Positions 34,655-42,610 of a stretch of DNA of 64,000 nt are shown here, in pieces. Numbering within the stretch: position 1 is the first letter of the stretch; every line of letters begins with the position of its first letter. Where the stretch lies: positions 1 to 64,000 of the forward strand of contig JAYPQK010000011.1 of assembly GCA_038131955.1 (NCBI GenBank). Reading direction: 5' to 3'. A program made the translations under genes and the position numbers. The notes beneath the pieces are model-generated. The model saw only the letters and a list, made by a program, of their open reading frames with translations. It did not search any database and was not told the DNA's origin. Source of the stretch: SHAN690 sp038131955 (lineage in GTDB: Bacteria; Bacteroidota; Bacteroidia; Flavobacteriales_G; Salibacteraceae).

Positions 34655-37600
34655 ATGAATTACAAACAGTGGAACAACATTCTAGGATGGCTCGTATTTG
34701 CCGTAGCCTCCTTCACTTACATCAGCACAGTAGAACCCACAGCAAGTTTCTGGGACTGTGGTGAATACATCGCTACATCTTATCGACTCGAAGTGGGTCA
34801 CCCTCCCGGGGCTCCTACCTTCCTCTTGGTAGGTAGATTGTTTTCAATGTTCGCTGCACCAGAGAACGTGGCCTATATGGTCAACTTGATCTCTGCGCTG
34901 TCCAGTGCATTCACGATCCTTTTCCTTTTCTGGACCATCACGGCTTTGGGACGCAAGCTCTTCAGCCTTCGTACCGGTGAAGAAGAGTTGAATGATGGAA
35001 ACATGATCGCCACTTTTGGCGCCGCCATCATCGGTAGTTTGGCCTACACTTGGTCTGACACGTTCTGGTTCTCCGCCACTGAAGGTGAGGTTTATGCACT
35101 CTCTTCTATGATGACGGCCATTACCTTCTGGGCCATCTTGAAATGGGAGTCCAAAGCAGAGGAACCGAAAGCTGACCGCTGGCTGATCTTGATTGCCTAT
35201 CTGATCGGACTTTCGATCGGTATCCACTTATTGAACCTTCTCGCGATCCCGGCGATAGCTTACGTGATCTACTTCAAGAAATTCAAGCCAAGCCTCAAAG
35301 GCATGGTCATCGCAGGGGCGCTAGGAGTTGTTACCCTTGGCGGAATCCAGAGTGTGATCATTCCAGGAATCGTTGATTGGGCAGCCGGATTCGAATATGT
35401 GATGGTCAACTCCTTCGGACTTCCATTCCATATGGGTTCTGTCATCTTCATGGTGCTCTTCTTAGGCGCTATTGTTTGGGGTATCTCATTTACGATCAAG
35501 AAGCACAAGCCGGTTTGGAATACAGCCTTGCTTTCCTTGCTCGTGATCATCATAGGTTATTCATCGTTCGTTTTGATCATGATCCGCTCGAATGCCAATA
35601 CGCCGATCGACGAAAACAATCCGGAGAACTTGGTAAACCTCCTCTCCTACCTCAATCGAGAGCAGTATGGAGACTTTCCCTTATTGTATGGTCAGTACTT
35701 CAACTCTCCCTTGGACCGCGAGGAACCTTACAAGGACGGAGACCCCGTTTACTTCCCTAATGAAGAGACAGGTAAGTATGAGATCGCAGACGACAGAAAG
35801 AATTCTGTTCCAAACTACGCCAGTGAATTCAAAGCCTTCTTCCCGCGTATGTGGAGCACGAAGAAGAACCACGTAAGGGCGTATCAAGAATGGTCGGACT
35901 TCAAGGGTAAACCGATCAAATACCGGGACGCTCGAGGACAAATGACGACAATTCGAAAACCGACGTTCGGTGAGAATATGTCCTACTTCTTCAAGTATCA
36001 GGTGGGATGGATGTACTTCCGTTATTTCATGTGGAACTTCTCGGGTAGGCAAAACGACACCCAAGGTCATGGAAACTTCCAAGACGGAAACTGGATGACG
36101 GGTGTGGACTTCATTGATGAGGCACATGTAGGATCTCAAAAGGATCTTCCGACCTATCTAGAGAATCAGAAAGCGAGGAACTTCTTCTTCGCCATTCCTC
36201 TCATCCTTGGTATTCTCGGCATGGTCTTCCACTTTAGGAGTGATGCGGAAAACGCATGGGTAGTGTTGCTGCTCTTCTTCTTCACGGGCTTGGCGATCGT
36301 GGTCTATTTGAACCAATATCCATTCCAGCCGCGTGAACGAGACTATGCTTATGCCGGTTCCTTTTATGCCTTTGCGATTTGGATAGGCTTCGGGGTGCTG
36401 GCGCTGTATGATGCAGCGAGGAACCTCACCCTGAAAGACCTGGGAACCACCATCGCCTACACGGCCGGTGGGTCTATCGGACTGATCTTGGTAGGTACGT
36501 TGTTCGGAGGTAACACTTCGTTTGCTTACCTCATGTTCTACATCGCTATTGTAAGCGCGGTCTTGCTTGGACTGATGTACGCTATCGGACAGGTGGTCAA
36601 GGATCAAAAGCTTCAGGCTGGATTGGCGACTGTGCTCTGTCTGAGTGGACCGGTATTGATGGCCAAGGATGGTTGGGACGATCACGATCGTTCAAATCGA
36701 TATACAGCCCGTGCGATTGCGAAAAACTATCTGGATTCTTGTGAGAAGGATGCCATCCTCTTCACGAATGGAGACAATGACACCTTCCCTCTTTGGTATC
36801 TACAAGAAGTTGAAGGTTACCGCACAGACGTGCGTATCGTCAACCTCACTCTGGCCAGTACCGAGTGGTTCATCGACATGATCCGTCGCAAGGCGTATGA
36901 CGGACTTCCGATCAAACTGAGCATGGAGAAAGACGACTACCGTCAAGGAACCCGCGATTACGTACCGATCGTAGAGCGCAAGAAATCTGATGCATACATC
37001 AATGTGGAAGACCTTGTGAATTTCGTCTTGGACGAATCGAACCAAGAGATGTTTGGTCAGGGTCAGAAGATGAACTACTTCCCAACCCGACGATTCCGAG
37101 TTCCGGTCGATTCAGCAACTGTTGTTTCTAACGGAACGGTTCAACCCGAAGATGCAGGTCGCGTATTGGACGCTGTTGAATGGGAAGTGGGAGGTTCGTA
37201 CATCCTCAAGAGCGAGTTGGTGATGTTGGACATCTTGGCCAACAACAACTGGGAGCGTCCTCTGTATTTTGCTAACACCATGCCTAAGAGCAGCTACTTC
37301 GGACTTCAGGATTACATGCAGCACGAAGGATTCACCTACCGATTGGTTCCTTTCAAGGTGAAAGACGACAGAAACCAATTTGGCTACTTTGGTGAGGTAC
37401 AGTCTGACATCATGTACACGAATATGATGGAGGAGTTCGAATTCGGAAACATGAATGATCCGGACGTATTCCTCGATGAGAATAACCTTCGATTCGTTAC
37501 TAATTTGAGATTGAATTTCTCGCGCTTGGCGGATGCCCTGATCAACGAGGGAGACAATGAGCGTGCGAAGGCGGTACTCGATAAGTGTGTGGAGATGACG

Positions 37601-37933
37601 GTTACAGACAACACGCCTAAGGACGTCACCTTGATCCAAGTCACCGAGTCTTATTTCAAAGTAGGCGATAATGAAGGTGGAATTGCGTTGGCAAAGATGC
37701 TCGGAGACAACTACTTGGAGCACCTACGCTACTATTCTTCTTTGGATCGCAAGTTCACTTCGAGCGTCAATCGCGAATTGAACCAGGCCTATGCCGTGAT
37801 CCAGCAATTGAAGAATTTGAGTAAGCAATACCAGGCAGAAGGTTTTGATGACTACATCGACCCTGTTCTTCAGGAAGCGCAAACCTATTATCAATCTTTG
37901 GTCGGAACATCCGGACAACAGATGTCACAATAG
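34655..37933 (+). CDS. DUF2723 polytopic membrane protein (putative protein O-mannosyltransferase-like)
   Basis: A protein of 1,092 residues from ATG 34655 (a TTG at 34631 would add eight). It opens with a transmembrane helix and the family motif FWDCGEYIATSYRLEVGHPPGAP, in which the Asp and Glu sit in the first external loop as in GT-C enzymes; some ten to twelve membrane helices follow. FQPRERDYAYAGSFYAFAIW is another hallmark. The C-terminal third (from FTNGDNDTFPLWYLQ) is soluble and probably periplasmic, ending in TPR-like helices. The family is proposed to O-glycosylate exported proteins in Bacteroidota. Confidence 0.9.
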   Translation: MNYKQWNNILGWLVFAVASFTYISTVEPTASFWDCGEYIATSYRLEVGHPPGAPTFLLVGRLFSMFAAPENVAYMVNLISALSSAFTILFLFWTITALGRKLFSLRTGEEELNDGNMIATFGAAIIGSLAYTWSDTFWFSATEGEVYALSSMMTAITFWAILKWESKAEEPKADRWLILIAYLIGLSIGIHLLNLLAIPAIAYVIYFKKFKPSLKGMVIAGALGVVTLGGIQSVIIPGIVDWAAGFEYVMVNSFGLPFHMGSVIFMVLFLGAIVWGISFTIKKHKPVWNTALLSLLVIIIGYSSFVLIMIRSNANTPIDENNPENLVNLLSYLNREQYGDFPLLYGQYFNSPLDREEPYKDGDPVYFPNEETGKYEIADDRKNSVPNYASEFKAFFPRMWSTKKNHVRAYQEWSDFKGKPIKYRDARGQMTTIRKPTFGENMSYFFKYQVGWMYFRYFMWNFSGRQNDTQGHGNFQDGNWMTGVDFIDEAHVGSQKDLPTYLENQKARNFFFAIPLILGILGMVFHFRSDAENAWVVLLLFFFTGLAIVVYLNQYPFQPRERDYAYAGSFYAFAIWIGFGVLALYDAARNLTLKDLGTTIAYTAGGSIGLILVGTLFGGNTSFAYLMFYIAIVSAVLLGLMYAIGQVVKDQKLQAGLATVLCLSGPVLMAKDGWDDHDRSNRYTARAIAKNYLDSCEKDAILFTNGDNDTFPLWYLQEVEGYRTDVRIVNLTLASTEWFIDMIRRKAYDGLPIKLSMEKDDYRQGTRDYVPIVERKKSDAYINVEDLVNFVLDESNQEMFGQGQKMNYFPTRRFRVPVDSATVVSNGTVQPEDAGRVLDAVEWEVGGSYILKSELVMLDILANNNWERPLYFANTMPKSSYFGLQDYMQHEGFTYRLVPFKVKDDRNQFGYFGEVQSDIMYTNMMEEFEFGNMNDPDVFLDENNLRFVTNLRLNFSRLADALINEGDNERAKAVLDKCVEMTVTDNTPKDVTLIQVTESYFKVGDNEGGIALAKMLGDNYLEHLRYYSSLDRKFTSSVNRELNQAYAVIQQLKNLSKQYQAEGFDDYIDPVLQEAQTYYQSLVGTSGQQMSQ

Positions 37934-37959
37934 GACAATGTCAAATATTTTGACCCAAT

Positions 37960-37992
37960 GAAGGCTTGCTGCGGCAGGCCTTCGTTGTTATA
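37960..37992 (+). terminator. Hairpin after the DUF2723 gene
   Basis: GAAGGC (37960-37965) pairs with GCCTTC (37978-37983), with TGC/GCA pairing inside. The following GTTGTTAT is only a weak U-tract, so this is a likely but not certain intrinsic terminator. Confidence 0.55.
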
Positions 37993-38179
37993 CGGCTAGG
38001 ATTATTAATTAACGAGCATTTTACCAGCGTTTTACTTGGTCTGAAGTAGCGAGATGTTACTTTTGAACTGCGGACTAACCCTATGTCCCTCGCCCCGTTT
38101 ATAGGTGTTTCGACACTTACTTTCACTGGATCGAGGAACTACCTATAGCCCGCAGTGCTGACTTAATAAAAACTAACCT

Positions 38180-38613
38180 ATGACTCGTTTGTCATTCCTC
38201 TGGAGGACGACTTTGGTCCTTCTCGTGCTTGTTTCATCTATTACGGTATCATGGGCACAAGCTCCTCGAGGCATGAACTACCAAGCCGTCGCCCGCGACG
38301 CTGATGGGAATCCTATAGCGGATAGTTCCTTGAGTGTAACGATCAATCTCTCCCAACTCCGACGCTGAGTGTCATTCAGTACACAGAAGTGCATTCGGTT
38401 CAAATCAATCCATTTGGATTGTTCAACTTGGTTATAGGGCAAGGCACTCCGACATTCCAGGATTTTCAAAGCGTGTCGTGGGAAACGGGAACGGTTTATT
38501 TGAATGTTGTGATCGGCTCATTGGATCTTGGGACCACCCAACTTCAGTCCGTACCCTACGCCCTCTATTCTGGCAGCACACAGAACCGCCGCGTGGAGGT
38601 CCGCTTAGAATAG
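38180..38613 (+). pseudogene. Secreted tail-fibre/collagen-like N-domain protein, frameshifted and truncated
   Basis: The first frame gives a signal peptide and SWAQAPRGMNYQAVARDADG, the standard opening of a Bacteroidota surface protein family. It stops at 38366-38368, but the family sequence continues in another frame from about 38363 (LSVIQYTEVHSVQ, NPFGLFNLVIGQGT, LQSVPYALYSGS), so there is a frameshift in the C-rich stretch 38345-38365. The second frame ends at 38613 soon after VPYALYSGS, where intact proteins continue for hundreds of residues. It is therefore a broken gene; only the N-terminal domain is left. Confidence 0.8.
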
Positions 38614-38703
38614 GCCCAGCCTTGAAAGAAACTTTTATAGCCCTACACAAAATATTCATAAATTGGCGCCTTGACTGCATGTTAGTGCTGTTGATGTAAC
38701 ACC

Positions 38704-38711
38704 TACCTTTG
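38704..38711 (+). promoter_or_regulatory. TACCTTTG promoter box of the YfiR operon
   Basis: Perfect TAnnTTTG box, 13 bases before the GTG start of the YfiR-like gene. No TTG at the usual -33 distance. Confidence 0.55.
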
Positions 38712-38724
38712 CAGCAACTGAATT

Positions 38725-39261
38725 GTGAAGAAGCTACTCCTGCTTATATCGATTGTTCTGGGACTGACTTGGGTTTCCTATGGACAAACGTCCATGAATA
38801 CCATGAACACCAGGGCGAAGTTCAAGTCGATGTACATCGTGAACTTCACGAAGTATACGGAGTGGCCTGAATCTTACAAGCAAGGTGACTTCGTTTTCGG
38901 CGTAGTCGGTAATGAAGATCTAGCGGCATTCCTAGAGCAAGCCGCCAAGACCAAGAAGGTAAATAGCCAGAATATTGTCGTTAAGAAGTTTTCAAGTCCA
39001 GATCAAGTCACGAAGTGTCACCTGATCTACATTGAAGGCAAGTCGGCCGGGCAGGTAGAACCTTACGCCCAAAAAGCAAAACAATACAACTGTCTTGTAG
39101 TCACGGAAGGTGAAGGTCTCATCAATGGGATCGCTGCCATCAATTTCGTGAGTTCTGCGGGAGCACAGCTGAAATACGAAATGAATAACGCGTTGATCCA
39201 ATCACAGGATCTCGTGGTAAGTAAAACATTAGAAACACTAGCAACTAGAGTGATTAATTAA
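38725..39261 (+). CDS. YfiR-family (DUF4154) periplasmic protein
   Basis: 178 residues from a GTG start with signal peptide (MKKLLLLISIVLGLTWVSYGQ). The mature protein follows the YfiR/DUF4154 pattern: AKFKSMYIVNFTKYTEWPES, VFGVVGNEDLAAFLEQ, CHLIYIEGKSAGQ, a VTEGEGLINGIAAINFV segment and a C-terminal helix. In Pseudomonas YfiR is a periplasmic repressor of the diguanylate cyclase YfiN; here the downstream partner is a HAMP-SpoIIE phosphatase and no GGDEF gene is seen. First gene of a three-gene operon (4 and 13 bases to the next genes). Confidence 0.88.
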   Translation: MKKLLLLISIVLGLTWVSYGQTSMNTMNTRAKFKSMYIVNFTKYTEWPESYKQGDFVFGVVGNEDLAAFLEQAAKTKKVNSQNIVVKKFSSPDQVTKCHLIYIEGKSAGQVEPYAQKAKQYNCLVVTEGEGLINGIAAINFVSSAGAQLKYEMNNALIQSQDLVVSKTLETLATRVIN

Positions 39262-39265
39262 CCCA

Positions 39266-40165
39266 ATGAAACGACTCGTAATCATAGTGGTTATACTATT
39301 CTCGATGGTGCCGATTGGGCTAAGGGCTCAGCTCGATCCGGTATCGCTTGCGCTGCGCGCATATCAGAATAAGGATCTGCCCAAAGCCAAGGAGCTCATT
39401 GAAATTGCCGTAGGCGATGACAATTTTAATGGAATCACCAAGACTTGGTACTTCCGCGGTTACATCTATAAGGACCTTTTCAAGGATTCAAAAGAATCTA
39501 AGAACAGAAAAGAAGCCTTCGATCTCCGCGAAGAAGCGATCGAGTCGTACATGAAGGCCGTTGAGCTCGAGCCCCAAGGAGAGCTGGTCGAAGATTGCTT
39601 CAATTCCTTAAAATACCTATCATCAACTCTTTATAACGATGCTGCTTACTCGTTGGATTCAATCAACTTCGAGACAGCCCAGCAGCTCTTTGATCGTTAC
39701 AAGGAGATCATCGCCATGACGAATCCAGAAATGGATCTTTCTAAGAGAACCATTGAGTTCAACCTCTATATGGCCTCTAAGTATTCTTACCTATTTGATA
39801 ACCCTCGCCCTGGAGACGTTAAAGAAGAGATTGGACAAAAGGTGGTAGAGACCTATCAGAAGGTGTTAGACATCGATAGCAACAACATCAGCGCCAATTA
39901 CAACATGGCGATCCACTACTACAATCAAGGAGTGAATATCATTGAGAACATGGACTATGAGCAGGATTTTGAAACCTTGTTCATGATCCAAGCTCAGGTG
40001 ATGGAACTCTTCGGTGCAGCGCTTCCTTACATGAAGAAAGCATACAAGTTGAATCCTTTTCGCAAGGAGACGCTGGTCGGATTGTCAGGTATCTACTATG
40101 GTCTGAATGATATCGAGACATCCGAGATGTACCAAGAAGAGCTCAAGAAACTGGAAGGCAAGTAA
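39266..40165 (+). CDS. Exported TPR-like protein in the YfiR operon
   Basis: 299 residues with a signal peptide (MKRLVIIVVILFSMVPIGLRAQ) and then helical repeats in the TPR style: ALRAYQNKDLPKAKELIEIAV, KTWYFRGYIYKDL, EEAIESYMKAVELEP, SNNISANYNMAIHYYNQG and ALPYMKKAYKLNPFRKETLVGLSGIYYGLND. It is periplasmic or lipid-free in the outer-membrane space; no enzyme motif is seen. Situated four bases after yfiR and 13 before the phosphatase, it probably mediates protein contacts in the same signalling chain. Confidence 0.82.
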   Translation: MKRLVIIVVILFSMVPIGLRAQLDPVSLALRAYQNKDLPKAKELIEIAVGDDNFNGITKTWYFRGYIYKDLFKDSKESKNRKEAFDLREEAIESYMKAVELEPQGELVEDCFNSLKYLSSTLYNDAAYSLDSINFETAQQLFDRYKEIIAMTNPEMDLSKRTIEFNLYMASKYSYLFDNPRPGDVKEEIGQKVVETYQKVLDIDSNNISANYNMAIHYYNQGVNIIENMDYEQDFETLFMIQAQVMELFGAALPYMKKAYKLNPFRKETLVGLSGIYYGLNDIETSEMYQEELKKLEGK

Positions 40166-40178
40166 AGCATAGATCCAA

Positions 40179-41975
40179 ATGTTCTCACACTTCAGTATTG
40201 GACGTAAGATCAGCTTAGGCTTTACCGTGATCATCCTTTCGACGATCGTGGCATTCTATATCACGAATACCACCTTCGTGAATAGCCAGAAGATCAACGA
40301 AGAGATCACGACCAATCATACTCCTTCGATCGCGAAATTGGAAGAGTTGAAGCTGTTGATCGTTCGCTCCAAGATGCTCATCAATAACTGGGTCTATCTT
40401 GAAAGTCCGGCAGAGAACGAGGATAAAGTGGCCTTGAATCGGCTAACCGTCTCTGAATATCCCAAGTTGAGGATTGAGATCGAAACTCTTGCTAAGAACT
40501 GGGAAGATTCGACGAAGACCACGAGTCTTGATCCGATATTCGATAAGGTCGAAGAGCTTTGGTCTAATCACGACATAATCAAGCGGACTCTGAGCGGTGT
40601 GGAATCGTATCGCGATCCTTTCAATCTCTTTACCGCCCGATCCATGGTGGAAGAAGGTGGTGAGATCTATGTCTACTCAGACGAAATACTTACTGAGCTT
40701 AATATCCTCATCGACCAAAAGAAGAACACCACGGAGATCATCACAGCCGAGATGATCGATTCGTTCCAAGGTGTGCGTATGTTGATCAAGAACCTTGGGA
40801 TCGGCCTTACCATTGCCGGTATTCTGATCGCATTCTTAACTACTCGGACGATCGTTTCTCCTGTTCGTAAACTTCGCCTTATCCTCCTCGATCTTTCTAA
40901 GGGAATCTTCCCGAAGAGTTGGGTCAAGTCAAGAGGTGATGAGATCGGTGAAATGGCTAACGCACTCGAAACCGTGGTTGCCGGTCTACGCAGAACCAAG
41001 GATTTTGCGATCGCCGTGGGTTCCGGTGGATATAATACTGACTACACTCCCCTTTCGGAGCAAGACGAATTAGGCCAATCACTCTTGGTGATGCGTAAAA
41101 ACCTCAAGGAGTACTCCGAAGAAATGGAGGAAAAAGTACGTGAGCGTACAGCCGAGGTCGTTCGTCAGAAAGATGAGATCGAGAAACAGAGTGAGCAGAT
41201 CGCTGAACTCTATGAACAGGTTAAGGACAGTATTCTCTACGCGAAACGCATTCAGGAAGCCATCCTTCCTTCCCGAGAGGAGATCAATCAGTCTTTGAAA
41301 GAGGCCATGGTACTATTCCGTCCGAAGGACATCGTAAGCGGTGACTTCTATTGGTTCTCTGAAAAGCACGATAGGATCATCCTTGCCGCGGCTGACTGTA
41401 CCGGTCACGGTGTTCCGGGCGCCCTCATGTCGATGATCGGTTCTTCCCTGCTGAATGAGATCGTGAACGAAAAAGGTCTTACGCAACCAAGCGAGATCCT
41501 TTATGCCTTGAAGCACGGTGTGGTAAAGGCGCTCAACAAGCATCCATCGGCCGACCAAACCAAGGACGGTATGGACATGGGTCTGTGCTCTATTCCTAAG
41601 AAAGGAAATAAGATTGAGTTCGCAGGAGCCAACAACCCGCTTTGGTTGGTTCGTGACGGTGAGATCATTGATTACAAGGCTGACCGTCAACCGATCGGTA
41701 TCTATGGAGACAACATGGAGATACCATACACCAATCATGAGGTAGAGATCCAAGCCGGAGACAGCGTTTATATGTTCTCTGATGGATATGCCGATCAATT
41801 CGGTGGCCCAAGCGGGAAGAAGTTCAAGTACAGCCAGTTCAAGAAGCTTCTCTTGCAGATCAATGGCGAAAACATGGAAGCCCAGCGCGAAATCCTAAAT
41901 ACGCGCATCGAGGAATGGATGGGTGACCAAGAAGAGCAGATCGACGATATTTTGGTTGTCGGTATTCATTTCTAA
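40179..41975 (+). CDS. Membrane sensor with HAMP and SpoIIE/PP2C phosphatase domain
   Basis: 598 residues. Membrane helix 1 (about residues 10-28), a periplasmic four-helix sensor region (about 30-200), helix 2 (LGIGLTIAGILIAFL, about 205-220), HAMP (about 222-275), a coiled coil (MEEKVRERTAEVVRQKDEIE, about 310-350), and a SpoIIE-type PP2C domain with VSGDFYW, AADCTGHGVPGALMSM, FAGANNPLWL and MFSDGYADQFGG, which carry the metal-binding Asp residues. It should dephosphorylate a Ser/Thr-phosphorylated protein, in other bacteria an anti-sigma antagonist. No such antagonist is nearby. Last gene of the YfiR operon. Confidence 0.92.
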   Translation: MFSHFSIGRKISLGFTVIILSTIVAFYITNTTFVNSQKINEEITTNHTPSIAKLEELKLLIVRSKMLINNWVYLESPAENEDKVALNRLTVSEYPKLRIEIETLAKNWEDSTKTTSLDPIFDKVEELWSNHDIIKRTLSGVESYRDPFNLFTARSMVEEGGEIYVYSDEILTELNILIDQKKNTTEIITAEMIDSFQGVRMLIKNLGIGLTIAGILIAFLTTRTIVSPVRKLRLILLDLSKGIFPKSWVKSRGDEIGEMANALETVVAGLRRTKDFAIAVGSGGYNTDYTPLSEQDELGQSLLVMRKNLKEYSEEMEEKVRERTAEVVRQKDEIEKQSEQIAELYEQVKDSILYAKRIQEAILPSREEINQSLKEAMVLFRPKDIVSGDFYWFSEKHDRIILAAADCTGHGVPGALMSMIGSSLLNEIVNEKGLTQPSEILYALKHGVVKALNKHPSADQTKDGMDMGLCSIPKKGNKIEFAGANNPLWLVRDGEIIDYKADRQPIGIYGDNMEIPYTNHEVEIQAGDSVYMFSDGYADQFGGPSGKKFKYSQFKKLLLQINGENMEAQREILNTRIEEWMGDQEEQIDDILVVGIHF

Positions 41976-41995
41976 ATCGCTTTCCCTTATTTGTC

Positions 41996-42610
41996 ATGTG
42001 TCGCCCAAACCTGAGGACCATTCTCTTTGCATGCCTGCTATGCCTCTCCCCTCTTCTGATCCGAGCGCAGATCACGCAGATGGCTACGCTCTATAGCGAC
42101 ACAGATACGTTGATGACAACGATCAAGCTCCCTCTTTACAAAGGAGAACGCATTCATCAAGGAGAAATGCATTATGGAGTCAGCTTCAATCATCCTGAAA
42201 CAATGGAAGTGATGAGAACAACCTCTTACAACACCAACAAAATCCAATGGGTTGATGGCAAGGACACTATCACCTGGGTCTCTGTTTATATGGAAGATCC
42301 GAAGGGGAAACTTATCAATCGATTCTTTGTACAACCGACAACCTCCGGTCCCGTAGAGTATTATCGTCTTTACAGACTTGACGGTTCATACCGCCCAGAA
42401 AAACTGAGCTATCACGTCTTTCATAACAGCGGAAGGACGGCTTTGGCCTTGCCAAAAGGAACGAGTAGAAAGCGAATGAAACGAGCGCTGAATGAATACT
42501 TGGAACCTTGCGCTAACCTAGGCGATCTGATCGATCAATATCACAAGGACTTCATTTCCATGATCGAAGCATATAACGACACGTGCTCGGCTTCGTCTAC
42601 AATTCAATGA
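41996..42610 (+). CDS. Small exported protein of unknown function
   Basis: 204 residues with a signal peptide (TILFACLLCLSPLLIRAQ). The mature part is beta-rich with several aromatic and charged segments (HQGEMHYGVSFNHPETME, WVSVYMEDPKGKL, VEYYRLYRLDG) and a helical C-terminus with two Cys. I do not recognise the family. It starts 20 bases after the phosphatase gene and may belong to the same transcript; its 3' end overlaps the convergent TonB receptor gene by 14 bases. Confidence 0.7.
   Translation: MCRPNLRTILFACLLCLSPLLIRAQITQMATLYSDTDTLMTTIKLPLYKGERIHQGEMHYGVSFNHPETMEVMRTTSYNTNKIQWVDGKDTITWVSVYMEDPKGKLINRFFVQPTTSGPVEYYRLYRLDGSYRPEKLSYHVFHNSGRTALALPKGTSRKRMKRALNEYLEPCANLGDLIDQYHKDFISMIEAYNDTCSASSTIQ

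Noticed and set aside
38725..41975. c-di-GMP signalling operon
   Set aside because: YfiR is present but there is no GGDEF, EAL or PilZ domain in the window.
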